Source: JAFGNB01 sp050304135 (lineage in GTDB: Bacteria; Fibrobacterota; Chitinivibrionia; Chitinivibrionales; Chitinispirillaceae). From it: a stretch of DNA of 64,000 nt. Position numbers and translations under genes: made by a program. Position 1 is the stretch's first letter; the number at the start of each line of letters is the position of its first letter. The stretch is from contig JBNLDC010000003.1 of NCBI GenBank assembly GCA_050304135.1, forward strand, positions 1 to 64,000. The letters run 5' to 3'. Positions 24,784-33,774 of this stretch are shown in pieces. The notes beneath the pieces were generated by a model. It made no database searches. It had not been told where the DNA came from and saw only the letters and a list, made by a program, of their open reading frames with translations.

Positions 24784-25923
24784 ATGACCGAGAAAATAAA
24801 ATATGAAACACCGGTAATGCGGATGGCGGTCGAGCGGAAGCTTATTTCGATGGACCAGTACACACAATGCAGGGAACTGGTGAAAAAGAGCCGTCGGATC
24901 GGTCTGGAATCCTCTATCGAAGAGGTCGTGCTCAAGCAGGGATTTGTTTCCGAGGAACAGCTGCATGAACTTGCTGAAATTGTCGCCCTTGGAGAGAAAG
25001 GCGACTTCTTCGGCGGGTACCGTCTGCAGGGCCTTATCGGCAAAGGCGGCATGGGGAAGGTATACGAAGCGGTGCACGAGTTCACCACCCGGAAAGTCGC
25101 TCTTAAAATTCTGACGACTACCTTTACAAAAGAACGAACGAATATCACCCGTTTCTTTCAGGAAATCCGGGCACTGGCCAAGCTCGGTCATCCTAATATC
25201 GTAACGCTGTTCGATGCGGGAAAGGCGGGGAGGCGCTACTATTTCGCCATGGAGCTGGTGAACGGACCCTCGCTCGCACAGTATGTGAGTGCAAAAAAAA
25301 TGCTCACTGAACGGGACGCACTGGTGATGACCGTTCAGATCGCACGGGCGCTGGCGTTCGCGCACGCGGCTAGCATTGTCCACCGCGACATTAAACCGGA
25401 AAATATTCTGGTCGATGAACACCAGATTCCCAAAGTGACCGATTTCGGTGTGGTGATGCATCAGGATGAGGATCACATGACCCTCACGCAGGAGGGATTC
25501 ATGGTGGGCTCGGTCCATTTCTCGTCGCCGGAACAGGTTGAGGGTTTGCGCGATGTTGACGGCCGGTCGGATATCTATTCGCTTGGCGCCACGCTCTACT
25601 TCATGCTCACCGGAAAAACCGTGTATACCGGCAAAAGTGCCGAAGAGATCCTCACCAAACATCTGGTGGGTACCTGGACAAATCCCCGGCGGCACAATCC
25701 GGCAATTTCACCCGCGGTGGTGAGGGTTATGCGGAAAATGATGGCCCGTTCCCGCGAGAGACGTTATCAGACTATGGACGAGGTTGTTACGGCAATTCAG
25801 AAAATCATGGTACCGCCTTGGTACCTGCGGGCACTGCTGGTCATCGGTATCGGCATACTGCTGTTTGCGGCCGGTATGCTGGTAGAGACGTTTACCGGAT
25901 TCTGGGAACTGCTGCTGCGCTGA
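24784..25923 (+). CDS. Membrane-anchored Ser/Thr protein kinase (PknB-like) with N-terminal helical domain
   Basis: A 379-residue kinase. Residues 9-66 (VMRMAVERKLISMDQYTQC, LESSIEEVVLKQGFVSEEQLHEL) resemble the GspE N-terminal helical module found in pilus ATPases and some signalling proteins. Residues 79-340 are a complete Hanks kinase: Gly loop IGKGGMGKVYEA (85-96), K108, HRDIKPEN (200-207, catalytic D202), DFG (220-222), SPEQ in place of APE (248-251) and RSDIYSLGATLY. One membrane helix (349-368) anchors it with almost nothing outside, so there is no PASTA sensor. I prefer ATG 24784; a TTG at 24727 would add 19 residues without a good ribosome site. It is convergent with the minor-pilin genes. 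Confidence 0.9.
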   Translation: MTEKIKYETPVMRMAVERKLISMDQYTQCRELVKKSRRIGLESSIEEVVLKQGFVSEEQLHELAEIVALGEKGDFFGGYRLQGLIGKGGMGKVYEAVHEFTTRKVALKILTTTFTKERTNITRFFQEIRALAKLGHPNIVTLFDAGKAGRRYYFAMELVNGPSLAQYVSAKKMLTERDALVMTVQIARALAFAHAASIVHRDIKPENILVDEHQIPKVTDFGVVMHQDEDHMTLTQEGFMVGSVHFSSPEQVEGLRDVDGRSDIYSLGATLYFMLTGKTVYTGKSAEEILTKHLVGTWTNPRRHNPAISPAVVRVMRKMMARSRERRYQTMDEVVTAIQKIMVPPWYLRALLVIGIGILLFAAGMLVETFTGFWELLLR

Positions 25924-25937
25924 ACCTCATCCATCTT

Positions 25938-26018
25938 CTCAGGACGCTCCCACTTCCTGATGCGTGTCCTGAGGGCATTCAATTTCTGCACAATGCAGGG
26001 ACGTTCAATTGAACGTCC
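25938..26018. repeat. Two hairpins between convergent genes
   Basis: CTCAGGAC (25938-25945) pairs with GTCCTGAG (25966-25973), and GGACGTTCAATTGAACGTCC (25999-26018) is a perfect 20-bp palindrome. They lie between the kinase and the convergent pilin operon and may stop read-through from either side, although neither is followed by a clear T-run. Confidence 0.6.
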
Positions 26019-26060
26019 TTACAGAAGAAAATACCAGGATCTGTCAGATAAGCTACATTC

Positions 26061-27116
26061 CTACTTTACCTCTCGCCATGTCACAACAGGAACGGCCCAG
26101 CGTTTATTCATAATATCGAATGCATCCTTAAGGGCCTGTTCCACCAGAATCGAACTGTAATCAATCCTTGCATCACCATTTCCGAAAACATTTCCTCCCA
26201 CATCTCTTCCGATCATGATTATCGCACCGAGAATCTTGGTACTGTCATTGATGTGCTTATGCTCATCGGCAATGATCAAACCTTTGAAATTACCGAAAAA
26301 ATTGCCCATATTCGCGTCCCCACTGCTGTTATGAATAATCAGCACGCCGCTTCCTGTTAAATCAGCGCAACGATTATCTCCGTTTATATAGGAGATTCCG
26401 CTGAGTGGCGGTGTCGGACAACTTGATGATTTAAAACTGTCAAGCGTACCCGGAGGCAGACCAAGCACCTCTTCGGGGGTGTTGGGATATCCGGTTGTAT
26501 CCATATTGGATTGAACGGTTTCGCCTTCTATTGGTGTTGCCTGTGGTGGGGTTGTGCCGCCACCCATCAGCGAGGAACCGCCCGCGCTGACCGCTCCTCC
26601 TGAACTTACTCCGAATGTTCCGCCGTTTGCCAGTAGCCCGCCGGTGGAATCGTGGTCTCTTCCGTCAATTTCTATGTTCCCGAGCGAAGCGACATCGTTC
26701 GGTGAGGTTACCGCTCCCTTGACCCAGTTTCTCCAACTGAAGGGTGTCAGGAGCGCAATCACTTCTATCTGTGCTGAATCGCCGTCAATTTTACCGGTTG
26801 AAAAGATGGTGATGGTATCGTTTCTGGCATTGGTACGGTACCGGACGGTATATGAACCGGAACCGAACGGGATATCCGAATATACTGTTGTATCGGGCTG
26901 GCTCGGGGCTGGTCGTAAATCTCTGTTTCGCAGTTGTGCAAGAATATGTTCTTTTCCCGCTTCGGCGATATTGAGCGAGGTCACGTTGAGTCGCCGTATA
27001 CCGGTTGCCTTGTTGGTATGCCGCGTGGTGAAGAAAAAGGCGAGCAGGGTGATGTTGAGAATAATGGCAATGGCAAGGATGGTGATCATTGCACTGCCGC
27101 GTCGGTTGTTCATCAT
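26061..27116 (-). CDS. PilX-like minor pilin/assembly protein (set A)
   Basis: A protein of about 351 residues with a type IV pilin-like N-terminus: a basic leader NNRRG, then SAMITILAIAIILNITLLAFFF and TGIRRLNVTSLNIAEAGKEHIL. Cleavage would fall after Gly; no Glu is seen at position 5 of the mature protein, as in many PilX- or GspK-type proteins. The body carries Gly-rich beta stretches (GGSSLMGGGTTPPQATPI) like pilus-associated adhesin domains. ATG 27116 follows TGAGGA; ATG 27113 is equally possible, while the frame open to 27179 overlaps the upstream gene and is not preferred. It is the last gene of a PilV-PilW-PilX-like set, 22 bases after the PilW-like gene. Confidence 0.75.
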   Translation of the reverse strand: MMNNRRGSAMITILAIAIILNITLLAFFFTTRHTNKATGIRRLNVTSLNIAEAGKEHILAQLRNRDLRPAPSQPDTTVYSDIPFGSGSYTVRYRTNARNDTITIFSTGKIDGDSAQIEVIALLTPFSWRNWVKGAVTSPNDVASLGNIEIDGRDHDSTGGLLANGGTFGVSSGGAVSAGGSSLMGGGTTPPQATPIEGETVQSNMDTTGYPNTPEEVLGLPPGTLDSFKSSSCPTPPLSGISYINGDNRCADLTGSGVLIIHNSSGDANMGNFFGNFKGLIIADEHKHINDSTKILGAIIMIGRDVGGNVFGNGDARIDYSSILVEQALKDAFDIMNKRWAVPVVTWREVK

Positions 27117-27138
27117 ACATTCCTCACTTGGTTTGCGA

Positions 27139-27915
27139 TCATTTGCGGTTGCGGAGGTTGACCTCGGTGCTGTCGGCAATGAACACCCGGTTCCCGTCGC
27201 TGCCGATATACCCGCCCATTACCACCGTCAGTACGGCGGCGTCTTTTACCGATGCACCTACCGAGGTGCCGCTGTTGTCTTTTGCAATAATATAGACGGA
27301 ATCGATACCGCCCCCGATCGGTACTACCTGACTGTTGCGACTGCGGTATACTTTAGGGGGAGTGCCGGAGACGGTGTACCGGAGGCACATGGTCGGGTAG
27401 ACATGCGTGTCGGCTACAAGAAAGGGGAGCGATGTGTTCGCACTTCCGTCAAAGTAAACGGTGTCCGGCCCCACACTGTTGATACCGACATTGTTTACCG
27501 AACGGTAAATGGTATCAATGCCGTTGGCCGCCAGACAGATACCTCCCCGAGTGGAAAATCCGGTGGCATCGGCAACAATCGCTTTGGAATGGGCCGGCTG
27601 TACAATTGAGGCGAGGGTCGTTTCCTGGCCCGCTTCATTGGTGAATATTGTGAGCGAGGGTACCGACAAATCCGCCTTGAGTCCGTTTCCCGGAAGACCG
27701 CACCCGGCCATCCGGATGTCTTTCTCGATAATGTTGCTGAAGGTGATCAGATCACTCTGCAGTTCCGATTTTTCTTTCTCCCGAGTAGCACTCGCCATGG
27801 TGTACTGGTAGGCTTTGAATGCTCCGGCAATAAGAACCGAAGAGATGAACAGGGCGATAACCAGTTCGAGGAGTGTCGTGCCGGATACAAGTTGACGGTT
27901 GTTATCTTGATTCAT
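27139..27915 (-). CDS. PilW-like minor pilin (set A)
   Basis: A 258-residue prepilin. The leader ends at Gly before TTLLELVIALFISSVLIAGAF, giving a cleavage site for prepilin peptidase and the conserved Glu at mature position 5. The helix continues through KSELQSDLITFSNIIEKDIRMAGCG, the PilW signature in which the protein turns into a beta-rich globular head. The family helps initiate type IV pilus assembly. It starts three bases after the PilV-like gene ends, so the two are surely co-translated. Confidence 0.85.
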   Translation of the reverse strand: MNQDNNRQLVSGTTLLELVIALFISSVLIAGAFKAYQYTMASATREKEKSELQSDLITFSNIIEKDIRMAGCGLPGNGLKADLSVPSLTIFTNEAGQETTLASIVQPAHSKAIVADATGFSTRGGICLAANGIDTIYRSVNNVGINSVGPDTVYFDGSANTSLPFLVADTHVYPTMCLRYTVSGTPPKVYRSRNSQVVPIGGGIDSVYIIAKDNSGTSVGASVKDAAVLTVVMGGYIGSDGNRVFIADSTEVNLRNRK

Positions 27916-27918
27916 AGG

Positions 27919-28281
27919 TTACGGTCGGGCGATAATGGTTGAAAGGGTAATCTGATGCTTGGTTTGCGTCAGGGGCCAGCGAACAAACAGTTCGATTTTC
28001 GTTTTGGTGAGATCGGAGGTCATACGCCAGTCGCGAACGTACCTGCTGCGGACGGTATCAACACTGCTTCCGGTCGCTAACATGTTGGTGTAGTCATCCC
28101 TCCGGAACTCCTCGAAGAGCTGGTAGCCTACCGAGGTTGCGGCGTTGAGTTCTTTTGAGTTGATATTTGAATTGATCAGCGAGACGACTCCGGCGTTGAG
28201 TCCGACAATGAGCAGTGCCAGAATCAGCATTGCTACAATAACTTCTATCATTGAGCTGCCTGATTGGTTTTTGGTATTCAT
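27919..28281 (-). CDS. PilV-like minor pilin (set A)
   Basis: A 120-residue prepilin. Leader MNTKNQSG, cleavage before SSMIEVIVAMLILALLIVG with Glu at mature position 5, then a short head typical of PilV (LNAATSVGYQLFEEFRRDDY). It is the first gene of the V-W-X set. Upstream lies a 228-base gap after the response regulator gene, with GGAAACAGCACTATG as a modest ribosome site. Confidence 0.82.
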   Translation of the reverse strand: MNTKNQSGSSMIEVIVAMLILALLIVGLNAGVVSLINSNINSKELNAATSVGYQLFEEFRRDDYTNMLATGSSVDTVRSRYVRDWRMTSDLTKTKIELFVRWPLTQTKHQITLSTIIARP

Positions 28282-28509
28282 AGTGCTGTTTCCATTGCAT
28301 TTTCTGCTTATAGGGTACTTTTAACTACTATATCGATAGGGTATACTGCGCGTTGTATCGGATCCGTAACGGACCGGAATACTTCATTATACTCATATTA
28401 TATATAAAAAAACGGAAATGGGGTATCCGAATTTTCCCGGTATTAAAGGAGCGCCTGAAACCGGTATTCATGCTGGTGAGCAGGGTGCTCTGTCCGGTAT
28501 GCCTGCCGC

Positions 28510-29304
28510 TCATTTTAACAGATACTCCAACAGTTCCCGATGATTCTGAAAATAGGTTGCCATATGTCTGGGGGTTGAGTGCGGAATGAACGGTGCGTCG
28601 TGCTGAGCCGGGAAGAGTTTTGATTCATAGTATCTGAAGGCGCTTTTACAGCACTGATAGAGAAAAAGCAGATGCTTGGCGCCGAAACCGCTGCCGGTAT
28701 GCCAGAGATTGCGCAGCTGCCGGTCGGTAATCCGGAGGTTGTCGGCCCATTCGGTCACCGAGCGGGGATTGGTTTTCAGCAGGATTTTTGTGGCGAGGTT
28801 GAAGGTATCCCCCGTTGACTCGGAATACCGATGGTTGACAATGCTTATCAGGGTGAGTTCATTGATGGTCCGCATGAATTCAGCGGGGTGAAATGTACTG
28901 CCTTTGTCAAAAACGGCGCGTGCGCCAAGCTGGATGCTGGTGGCGCCTTTACGTGGAGACGATGCACCGGTCAGGACGACTATGGAACAGTGACGTGCAT
29001 ACTGTCGCAGCAGATAAAATTCATCGTCGCCGATATCGGTCATGCCCAGATCGGTAATGCAGGTGTGAATTCGTATGCTGCTGCGCAGGAGGTCAATCGC
29101 GCTGCTGTTGTCGGTTGCGGTACTGATTCGGTAACAGGGAAAACTCCCCGCAAGGGTCCGGAGAAATGCAAGTTGTATCGGGTCATCCTCAACAAGCAGC
29201 AGAGAAAGCGATCCGTTGAGGAATGCGTAAGGGTTTTCCACTCCCGGTGGGAGTCCTGGTTTATTCCTTCCGTTCAAGCTGCATGGATCTCCATTTGTCT
29301 TCAA
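28510..29304 (-). CDS. Response regulator: receiver plus helical (HTH-like) C-terminal domain
   Basis: Up to 264 residues. The receiver domain begins at LSLLLVEDDPIQLAFL (acidic pair), has the phospho-acceptor Asp in CITDLGMTD and the conserved Thr and Lys in VVLTGASS and AVFDKGS. After a linker, residues about 180-225 (SVTEWADNLRITDRQLRNLW) look like an AraC- or FIS-like DNA-binding helix-turn-helix, so it is probably a transcription factor. The start is uncertain: the longest frame begins with TTG at 29304, overlapping the preceding gene by 44 bases, and GTG 29241 is an alternative just before the receiver. No kinase lies beside it. Its place between two minor-pilin sets suggests control of pilus genes. 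Confidence 0.75.
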   Translation of the reverse strand: MKTNGDPCSLNGRNKPGLPPGVENPYAFLNGSLSLLLVEDDPIQLAFLRTLAGSFPCYRISTATDNSSAIDLLRSSIRIHTCITDLGMTDIGDDEFYLLRQYARHCSIVVLTGASSPRKGATSIQLGARAVFDKGSTFHPAEFMRTINELTLISIVNHRYSESTGDTFNLATKILLKTNPRSVTEWADNLRITDRQLRNLWHTGSGFGAKHLLFLYQCCKSAFRYYESKLFPAQHDAPFIPHSTPRHMATYFQNHRELLEYLLK

Positions 29305-29797
29305 GGAAGGGCAATACTTTAAGAAGCGTGGCTCTGGTGCGCAGGCTCACCTGTGGCCAGATGTCAAAGAGCGCCCGATAGATTTCGGTGCTGGTGGTTG
29401 ATGATCGGGGTGATTTGTAGATCCCGGGTAGTGAATCGTAGCGGATGAGGTAATCCTTCAGGTAGAGAACGTACTCATCGGCATTTATTTCTTTTTCTGC
29501 GAGATCATTCTGAAGCAGCGTAATAGTGCTTGCAACCGGTTCACTTTCTGTTATTGCCGCTGCAGTGCGACGTGAAGAACCGGGAACGGAGATCTTTCCC
29601 GTCATGATAAGGGTCGTTACTCCGGTTGATACCACCGACAGGCCGATCAGAATATAGATATATACGGCTGGTTTCATCTGTCGTTTGCGGTGGGCGGTGA
29701 TGATAGTGGTGACACTGCCGCTGTCGGCGAATTTCTTCGCCATCGAATCTACGACTTTGGTACGTTTGCTTACTTTTTTAGGTGTTGACGTTTTCAT
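29261..29797 (-). CDS. Single-pass membrane protein of unknown function
   Basis: A 178-residue protein with a basic cytosolic start (TPKKVSKRTK), one membrane helix at about 46-67 (YIYILIGLSVVSTGVTTLIM) and a periplasmic helical part (ITLLQNDLAEKEINADEYVLYLKDYL, SLRTRATLLKVLPFLEDKW). No family is recognised. It is read just before the REC-HTH regulator, whose first codons overlap its end. It could be a sensor or scaffold partner of that regulator; this is inferred from position only. Confidence 0.65.
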   Translation of the reverse strand: MKTSTPKKVSKRTKVVDSMAKKFADSGSVTTIITAHRKRQMKPAVYIYILIGLSVVSTGVTTLIMTGKISVPGSSRRTAAAITESEPVASTITLLQNDLAEKEINADEYVLYLKDYLIRYDSLPGIYKSPRSSTTSTEIYRALFDIWPQVSLRTRATLLKVLPFLEDKWRSMQLERKE

Positions 29798-30029
29798 ACT
29801 CGTATACTTGCTGCTCTCCGATGCGGGCTATTCCCGGTGGTTGTTCCATCGTTGCTTAAACGGGCCGGTGGTGTGAGGAACGGGTGCTTCTATTGTACCA
29901 CGGTGCGCTCTCCGGTTTCAACCTGAATCGGACAGGGGACGCTCGGATCGGTGGGCAGCCGTTGAATATGGCTTCTGTGCATCGTTATCTCAGGCAGATG
30001 CCCCCCCCGACAGTTCCGCCGATACTTGT

Positions 30030-31634
30030 TTACAACTGCATGAATTGCAGCGTCGGACGAATTTTCATATCTTTCAGCACCATGGTTCGTACCGGTGGGC
30101 TTGACTGACCGGGGGCGGTGAGAATACCGGCATTGGCGATCTCCTGCATTGCCGACTGGCCCAGTGGATGCCCGAACCAGATTCGGGCACTGTCGGCATT
30201 GCCGTTGTTTATATCGAATTTTGTCTGGCTGGCGTGGTGAATTGCACCGTAGAATCGTGAGTTACTGCCGAACTGATAGGTCATGTTACCCAGATTCGAT
30301 GAATTGACATAGATCATTCCACGAAAGTTACTGTTGTCTCCCGGTCCAATACCTTGCAGAGCACCGCTTCCGTTGGCGATGATAAACAGGTTTGATTCGT
30401 CGGAACAGTTGAAAAAAACGCTATTTGCATTGAGGTAGTTATTCCCGGTTATAATGATGGCTTTTTTGGTAAAAGAGCCACCTTTGGGTTGCATGGTTCC
30501 ATTCATCTGCAGTACAAGCCATTCTTCCTGAAACAGTGTCCCTGCAGCTTCGTGCGCTGTCCAGAGATTTTCAAGTGTCGAACCCCATACGTCGCCGGAA
30601 ATGTTCTCGACCACTCCACTCTCCCAGATCGGCAGGCTCAAACCGAAGGTTGATTCGTCGCCTGCTGTTGTACCGAGGCTGGCGGCTATGGACGATGCCG
30701 TGAGCGGTGCCGGCCATATGCTACTGAAGCCGGTAAAACAGCCTGATGTGACGGGATTAGAGTATCTGACGGTTTTACCGGAAAGACCGTTGATTCGGCT
30801 GTTGGGCAGATTGTACGGGGCAATCACCCATGCATTGTTTTTAAGTTGGATAGTCTGATTCCAGTTCTGGTAGCCGCCGGTAAAGGTGAAGCCTGCCAGT
30901 CCGTCGATACGGAGTTCCGCCTGTGGCATCAGTCCGCATTGCCAGAGCGCATTGCCGGTAATCCAAATGTTATTTGTAAAGTCAAGCCTTTGGTTGGTCG
31001 AGGCGGTTTTAAAGTCGCCATTGATCTTACCGCCCTGATTGAAATGCTGGGTATTATTGGTCCAGGGATTATTACCTCGGGCGCTCAGGTACACATCTCC
31101 CTGAATGCTCATCGGTTCATTGCAGTTTTCAAGTTGACCGCCAAGAAAAAGAGCATATTTCGTTCCAATTGGATTGTCGCTCAATCCCAGGCCGGACAAC
31201 TGGTAGGCACCGATCGCCTTTTTCCGGCCACCGTAGCTTCCATAGCCGATTCCTTCGATAATCACATACTGGTTCACGCTGTCGTAGCCGATAATCCGTG
31301 CCGCATACTCCGGGGAGTCTTTACCGTTCCAGAATGATATTTTCTGCGGTGATGAGGATGGTGCGGAGCCGAGAAGCCACTCTTTAGAATTGTAAAGGTA
31401 GCCTCTGAGGAGGTTCAGTGAGATGTTTGGGTCGTTGAGGAACTGTCCCTCGCAAGCCTTGAGGGCAGCCACGGCTGCCAGCGACGATGATCGCATACTG
31501 GTATAGTCCGATGCTTCGATGTTGCCCCGCTGTGTCATGAACAGCAGCGCGGTACCACCGATACTGGCGAGCACCAGAATGACCAGGCTGTAGACCAGTG
31601 CGAAACCGTGTCGGTTGTATATGCGGAGTTTCAT
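30030..31634 (-). CDS. PilX-like pilus-associated protein (set B)
   Basis: A 534-residue protein with a pilin-type N-terminus (MKLRIYNRHG, then FALVYSLVILVLASIGGTALLF) and the helix MRSSSLAAVAALKACEGQF. The mature position 5 is not Glu, as in PilX-like proteins. The large C-terminal part is Gly/Asn-rich and beta-strand-like (GGKINGDFKTAST, NFRGMIYVNSSNLGNM), resembling bactofilin-like or beta-helical filler seen in pilus-tip proteins. It follows the PilW-like gene by 17 bases and ends the FimT-V-W-X set. The function in pilus tip or assembly is inferred from the cluster. Confidence 0.75.
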   Translation of the reverse strand: MKLRIYNRHGFALVYSLVILVLASIGGTALLFMTQRGNIEASDYTSMRSSSLAAVAALKACEGQFLNDPNISLNLLRGYLYNSKEWLLGSAPSSSPQKISFWNGKDSPEYAARIIGYDSVNQYVIIEGIGYGSYGGRKKAIGAYQLSGLGLSDNPIGTKYALFLGGQLENCNEPMSIQGDVYLSARGNNPWTNNTQHFNQGGKINGDFKTASTNQRLDFTNNIWITGNALWQCGLMPQAELRIDGLAGFTFTGGYQNWNQTIQLKNNAWVIAPYNLPNSRINGLSGKTVRYSNPVTSGCFTGFSSIWPAPLTASSIAASLGTTAGDESTFGLSLPIWESGVVENISGDVWGSTLENLWTAHEAAGTLFQEEWLVLQMNGTMQPKGGSFTKKAIIITGNNYLNANSVFFNCSDESNLFIIANGSGALQGIGPGDNSNFRGMIYVNSSNLGNMTYQFGSNSRFYGAIHHASQTKFDINNGNADSARIWFGHPLGQSAMQEIANAGILTAPGQSSPPVRTMVLKDMKIRPTLQFMQL

Positions 31635-31651
31635 GGTATCCTCCCCTGTTG

Positions 31652-32812
31652 CTAAAAACGCCCGTTGTTCGGTGTTTCGATAGTTTCGGTATAAAGCCGC
31701 CAGGCATAGGCTTCCCCCGTAGGAGTAACGGATATTTCGCCTGCGGTTATTGCTCCCGGTGCAGCTGTTGTCGCTTTTTCTTCGGTTCTTGTGAGCAGAT
31801 ACATTCGTATCGCTCTGACATTAATCTTGTCGGTCAGGGGATCGGTGGTTACCGTGGGGTCATAGGTCCAGGAGTAGCCGTTTCGTTGCACATTGCGAAC
31901 TTCGATGCCCGAGAACGTCAGAACACCAGTTCCGGCAGCAGAGTAATCCAGGTAAAAATAGGCACCACTGACTGCCGATGCCGTATGCACCGCAACGGTA
32001 AGTTTCATAAGAGTGGCAGACGGTTTGAACTTCTCCCTGCCGTATTCGACAGTTCTGTTACTGTTCTGAAATGATACCTGCGCCCAGTCAAGGTTCTGCG
32101 GGAAACCGGCCGCCGCACGCAGCTTGAGGGTGATCTCGTATTTTTCGTTGGCTGCTACGGTGATCGGAGTTTTGTATTTGAGGTACCCGGCATTTCCCGC
32201 CACACAGGAGACGGAGATAGAGGTAGCGCCCCAGGTGGGGGTAGGACTGCCGCCACTCTCCCAGTAACTCGAAAGGGGAGTACGCAGCGGGATTTCATTC
32301 GAGATAATTGCTGTGTTGGAGGCGAGAATGCCGTATTGATACTGGAGTGCATAGACGTTTTCGGCCACGGTACTGTTTGTCTGGAACCCCGTGCTCGGTG
32401 TGTATTCGCGTTTGAGCGTTGTTCCCGATACGTAGTAGCGGGTTTGGTCGGTAAGGACGCTGTCGCCGTCCTTGTCAAGTTGCAACTTGTAAATCGTCAG
32501 CTCATCGTACGGGTCGCCCTGCGTATGGACGAACGACGATGAATCGGTGCTGCTTACGATGGTCCCGGTGGCGACTTTTCGCGTATAGGTGCTCCCTGAT
32601 TTCTTCAGGTAGACTTTTGAACCGGTGTTGCGAATCTCCTGTATCATCAGTCCGAGAACTCCGCGGGCTTCGGTCTGCTGACGCATAATCTGTTTGTTGC
32701 CGGAAAAGTTGGCGATCAGCCGTTTGAACTGTTTGCCGATCAGCAGGGAGATGATCGTCAGGAGTGCGATATAGATCACGAGTTCAATTAAGGTGACTCC
32801 TTTTCTGTTCAT
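31652..32812 (-). CDS. PilW-like minor pilin (set B)
   Basis: A 386-residue prepilin. Leader MNRKG, cleavage before VTLIELVIYIALLTIISLLIG, Glu at mature position 5, then QQTEARGVLGLMIQEIRNTGSKVY, the PilW-type neck. The long head includes a beta-sandwich-like stretch (AAANEKYEITLKLRAAAG and later FYLDYSAAGTGVLTFSGIEV) that looks like a carbohydrate-binding module fold. Such an insertion in a minor pilin is unusual. Its ATG overlaps the stop of the PilV-like gene (ATGA). Confidence 0.85.
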   Translation of the reverse strand: MNRKGVTLIELVIYIALLTIISLLIGKQFKRLIANFSGNKQIMRQQTEARGVLGLMIQEIRNTGSKVYLKKSGSTYTRKVATGTIVSSTDSSSFVHTQGDPYDELTIYKLQLDKDGDSVLTDQTRYYVSGTTLKREYTPSTGFQTNSTVAENVYALQYQYGILASNTAIISNEIPLRTPLSSYWESGGSPTPTWGATSISVSCVAGNAGYLKYKTPITVAANEKYEITLKLRAAAGFPQNLDWAQVSFQNSNRTVEYGREKFKPSATLMKLTVAVHTASAVSGAYFYLDYSAAGTGVLTFSGIEVRNVQRNGYSWTYDPTVTTDPLTDKINVRAIRMYLLTRTEEKATTAAPGAITAGEISVTPTGEAYAWRLYTETIETPNNGRF

Positions 32813-33174
32813 TGCACCGCTCCCGCCAGAGTGATTTGCCGGCTCCCTTTCGGGGTATTCCAGCTGACCGTTACTTTTGCCACGACGATATAGCCGCTCT
32901 GGGAGATGGTCCAGTTGCGGGTAAAGGAGATGTTGTCTTCGGTCACGACATCGCTGCCGGATTGCGGGAGGCTACTGAAAGTCATTGCCGCAAGTTCGGT
33001 GATTTTCTGTTCCGCGGTAAAGGTGGCGGCATCCTTTGATTTGGAATCCTGATTCATCAGCAGGGTATTGCGAGAAAATGCCATAATAATAAGCGTGGTG
33101 ATCGAGATAACGACAATCGTCATCAGGATCTCAACGATGGATGCACCACGCTGGTTTTTCAGAGTTTTTGCCAT
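32809..33174 (-). CDS. PilV-like minor pilin (set B)
   Basis: A prepilin of about 121 residues. The leader MAKTLKNQRG is followed by ASIVEILMTIVVISITTLIIM with Glu at mature position 5, and a short head (EQKITELAAMTFSSLPQSG). I chose ATG 33174 since it gives a normal leader; the frame is open to 33186 inside the upstream gene, which it overlaps by 16 bases in either case. Strongly coupled to the FimT-like gene before it and the PilW-like gene after it. Confidence 0.82.
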   Translation of the reverse strand: MAKTLKNQRGASIVEILMTIVVISITTLIIMAFSRNTLLMNQDSKSKDAATFTAEQKITELAAMTFSSLPQSGSDVVTEDNISFTRNWTISQSGYIVVAKVTVSWNTPKGSRQITLAGAVQ

Positions 33175-33707
33175 GAGCCATCCCATTTGAAAAATTCGAT
33201 CGATTGCATCGAGTTGGTAATTCCGATGCAGTAGGTGGTTTTAGGGATTTTTTTTGAGTAAAGATAGACTTCACCATGGCAGTATTCTCCCCGCGAATCT
33301 GCAAAAACGGTGAGTGAATCCGTCCAGTCACCTCTGGTGCCGTTTGATGAGGTTAACGAATGGCCGTAGGGACCTTGTGAAGGAGGGTCGGCGGGCAGAC
33401 CGATGCCGACCGAGGCGGTAAACCGGGTAACGGTGTGGATATCGTTCTGATCACATGATGCACTGCCGTTGGTGTCGATCCAGGTGGCGAAACTGTCGGA
33501 ATAAAACTTGGTAATTACCAGGGTGTCCCATTTGAATGCTTGGGCCCGGAGGGCGCGCAGATCAAGATAGGCACGGTTTGCGCTTTTTTCCAGTTCATTG
33601 AAAGCGATGGTTTTCTGATATTTAATGAGGGCGTGGGCGGCGAATACTCCGAGAATAGTTATCACCAGAGCGATTTCAATAATTGTAAATCCTTTTTGGG
33701 AACCCAT
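33159..33707 (-). CDS. FimT/GspH-like minor pilin
   Basis: A 182-residue prepilin. Leader MGSQKG, cleavage before FTIIEIALVITILGVFAAHAL with Glu at mature position 5, and a helix continuing through LEKSANRAYLDLRALRAQAF, as in GspH/FimT pseudopilins. The head ends WDGSWQKL. It is the first gene of the operon FimT-PilV-PilW-PilX-like and has a good sigma-70 promoter just upstream. Confidence 0.85.
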   Translation of the reverse strand: MGSQKGFTIIEIALVITILGVFAAHALIKYQKTIAFNELEKSANRAYLDLRALRAQAFKWDTLVITKFYSDSFATWIDTNGSASCDQNDIHTVTRFTASVGIGLPADPPSQGPYGHSLTSSNGTRGDWTDSLTVFADSRGEYCHGEVYLYSKKIPKTTYCIGITNSMQSIEFFKWDGSWQKL

Positions 33708-33745
33708 TGCGCCACCTTATCCATCTTCTGGAACTGCTCTATTAT

Positions 33746-33774
33746 ATTATATGGCAAATAGGATAAAAGATCAA
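33746..33774 (-). promoter_or_regulatory. Sigma-70 promoter of the pilin operon
   Basis: On the minus strand TTGATC (33774-33769) and TATAAT (33751-33746) are spaced by 17 bases, ahead of the FimT-like gene whose ATG is at 33707. This is the best -35/-10 match seen in the window. Confidence 0.7.

Noticed and set aside
24745..25695. A 316-codon open frame on the minus strand
   Set aside because: It is antisense to the Ser/Thr kinase, whose catalytic motifs are all intact; the shadow frame has no ribosome site or recognisable domain.
26554..27609. A 351-codon open frame on the plus strand
   Set aside because: It spans two prepilin genes in antisense and is explained by their codon usage.
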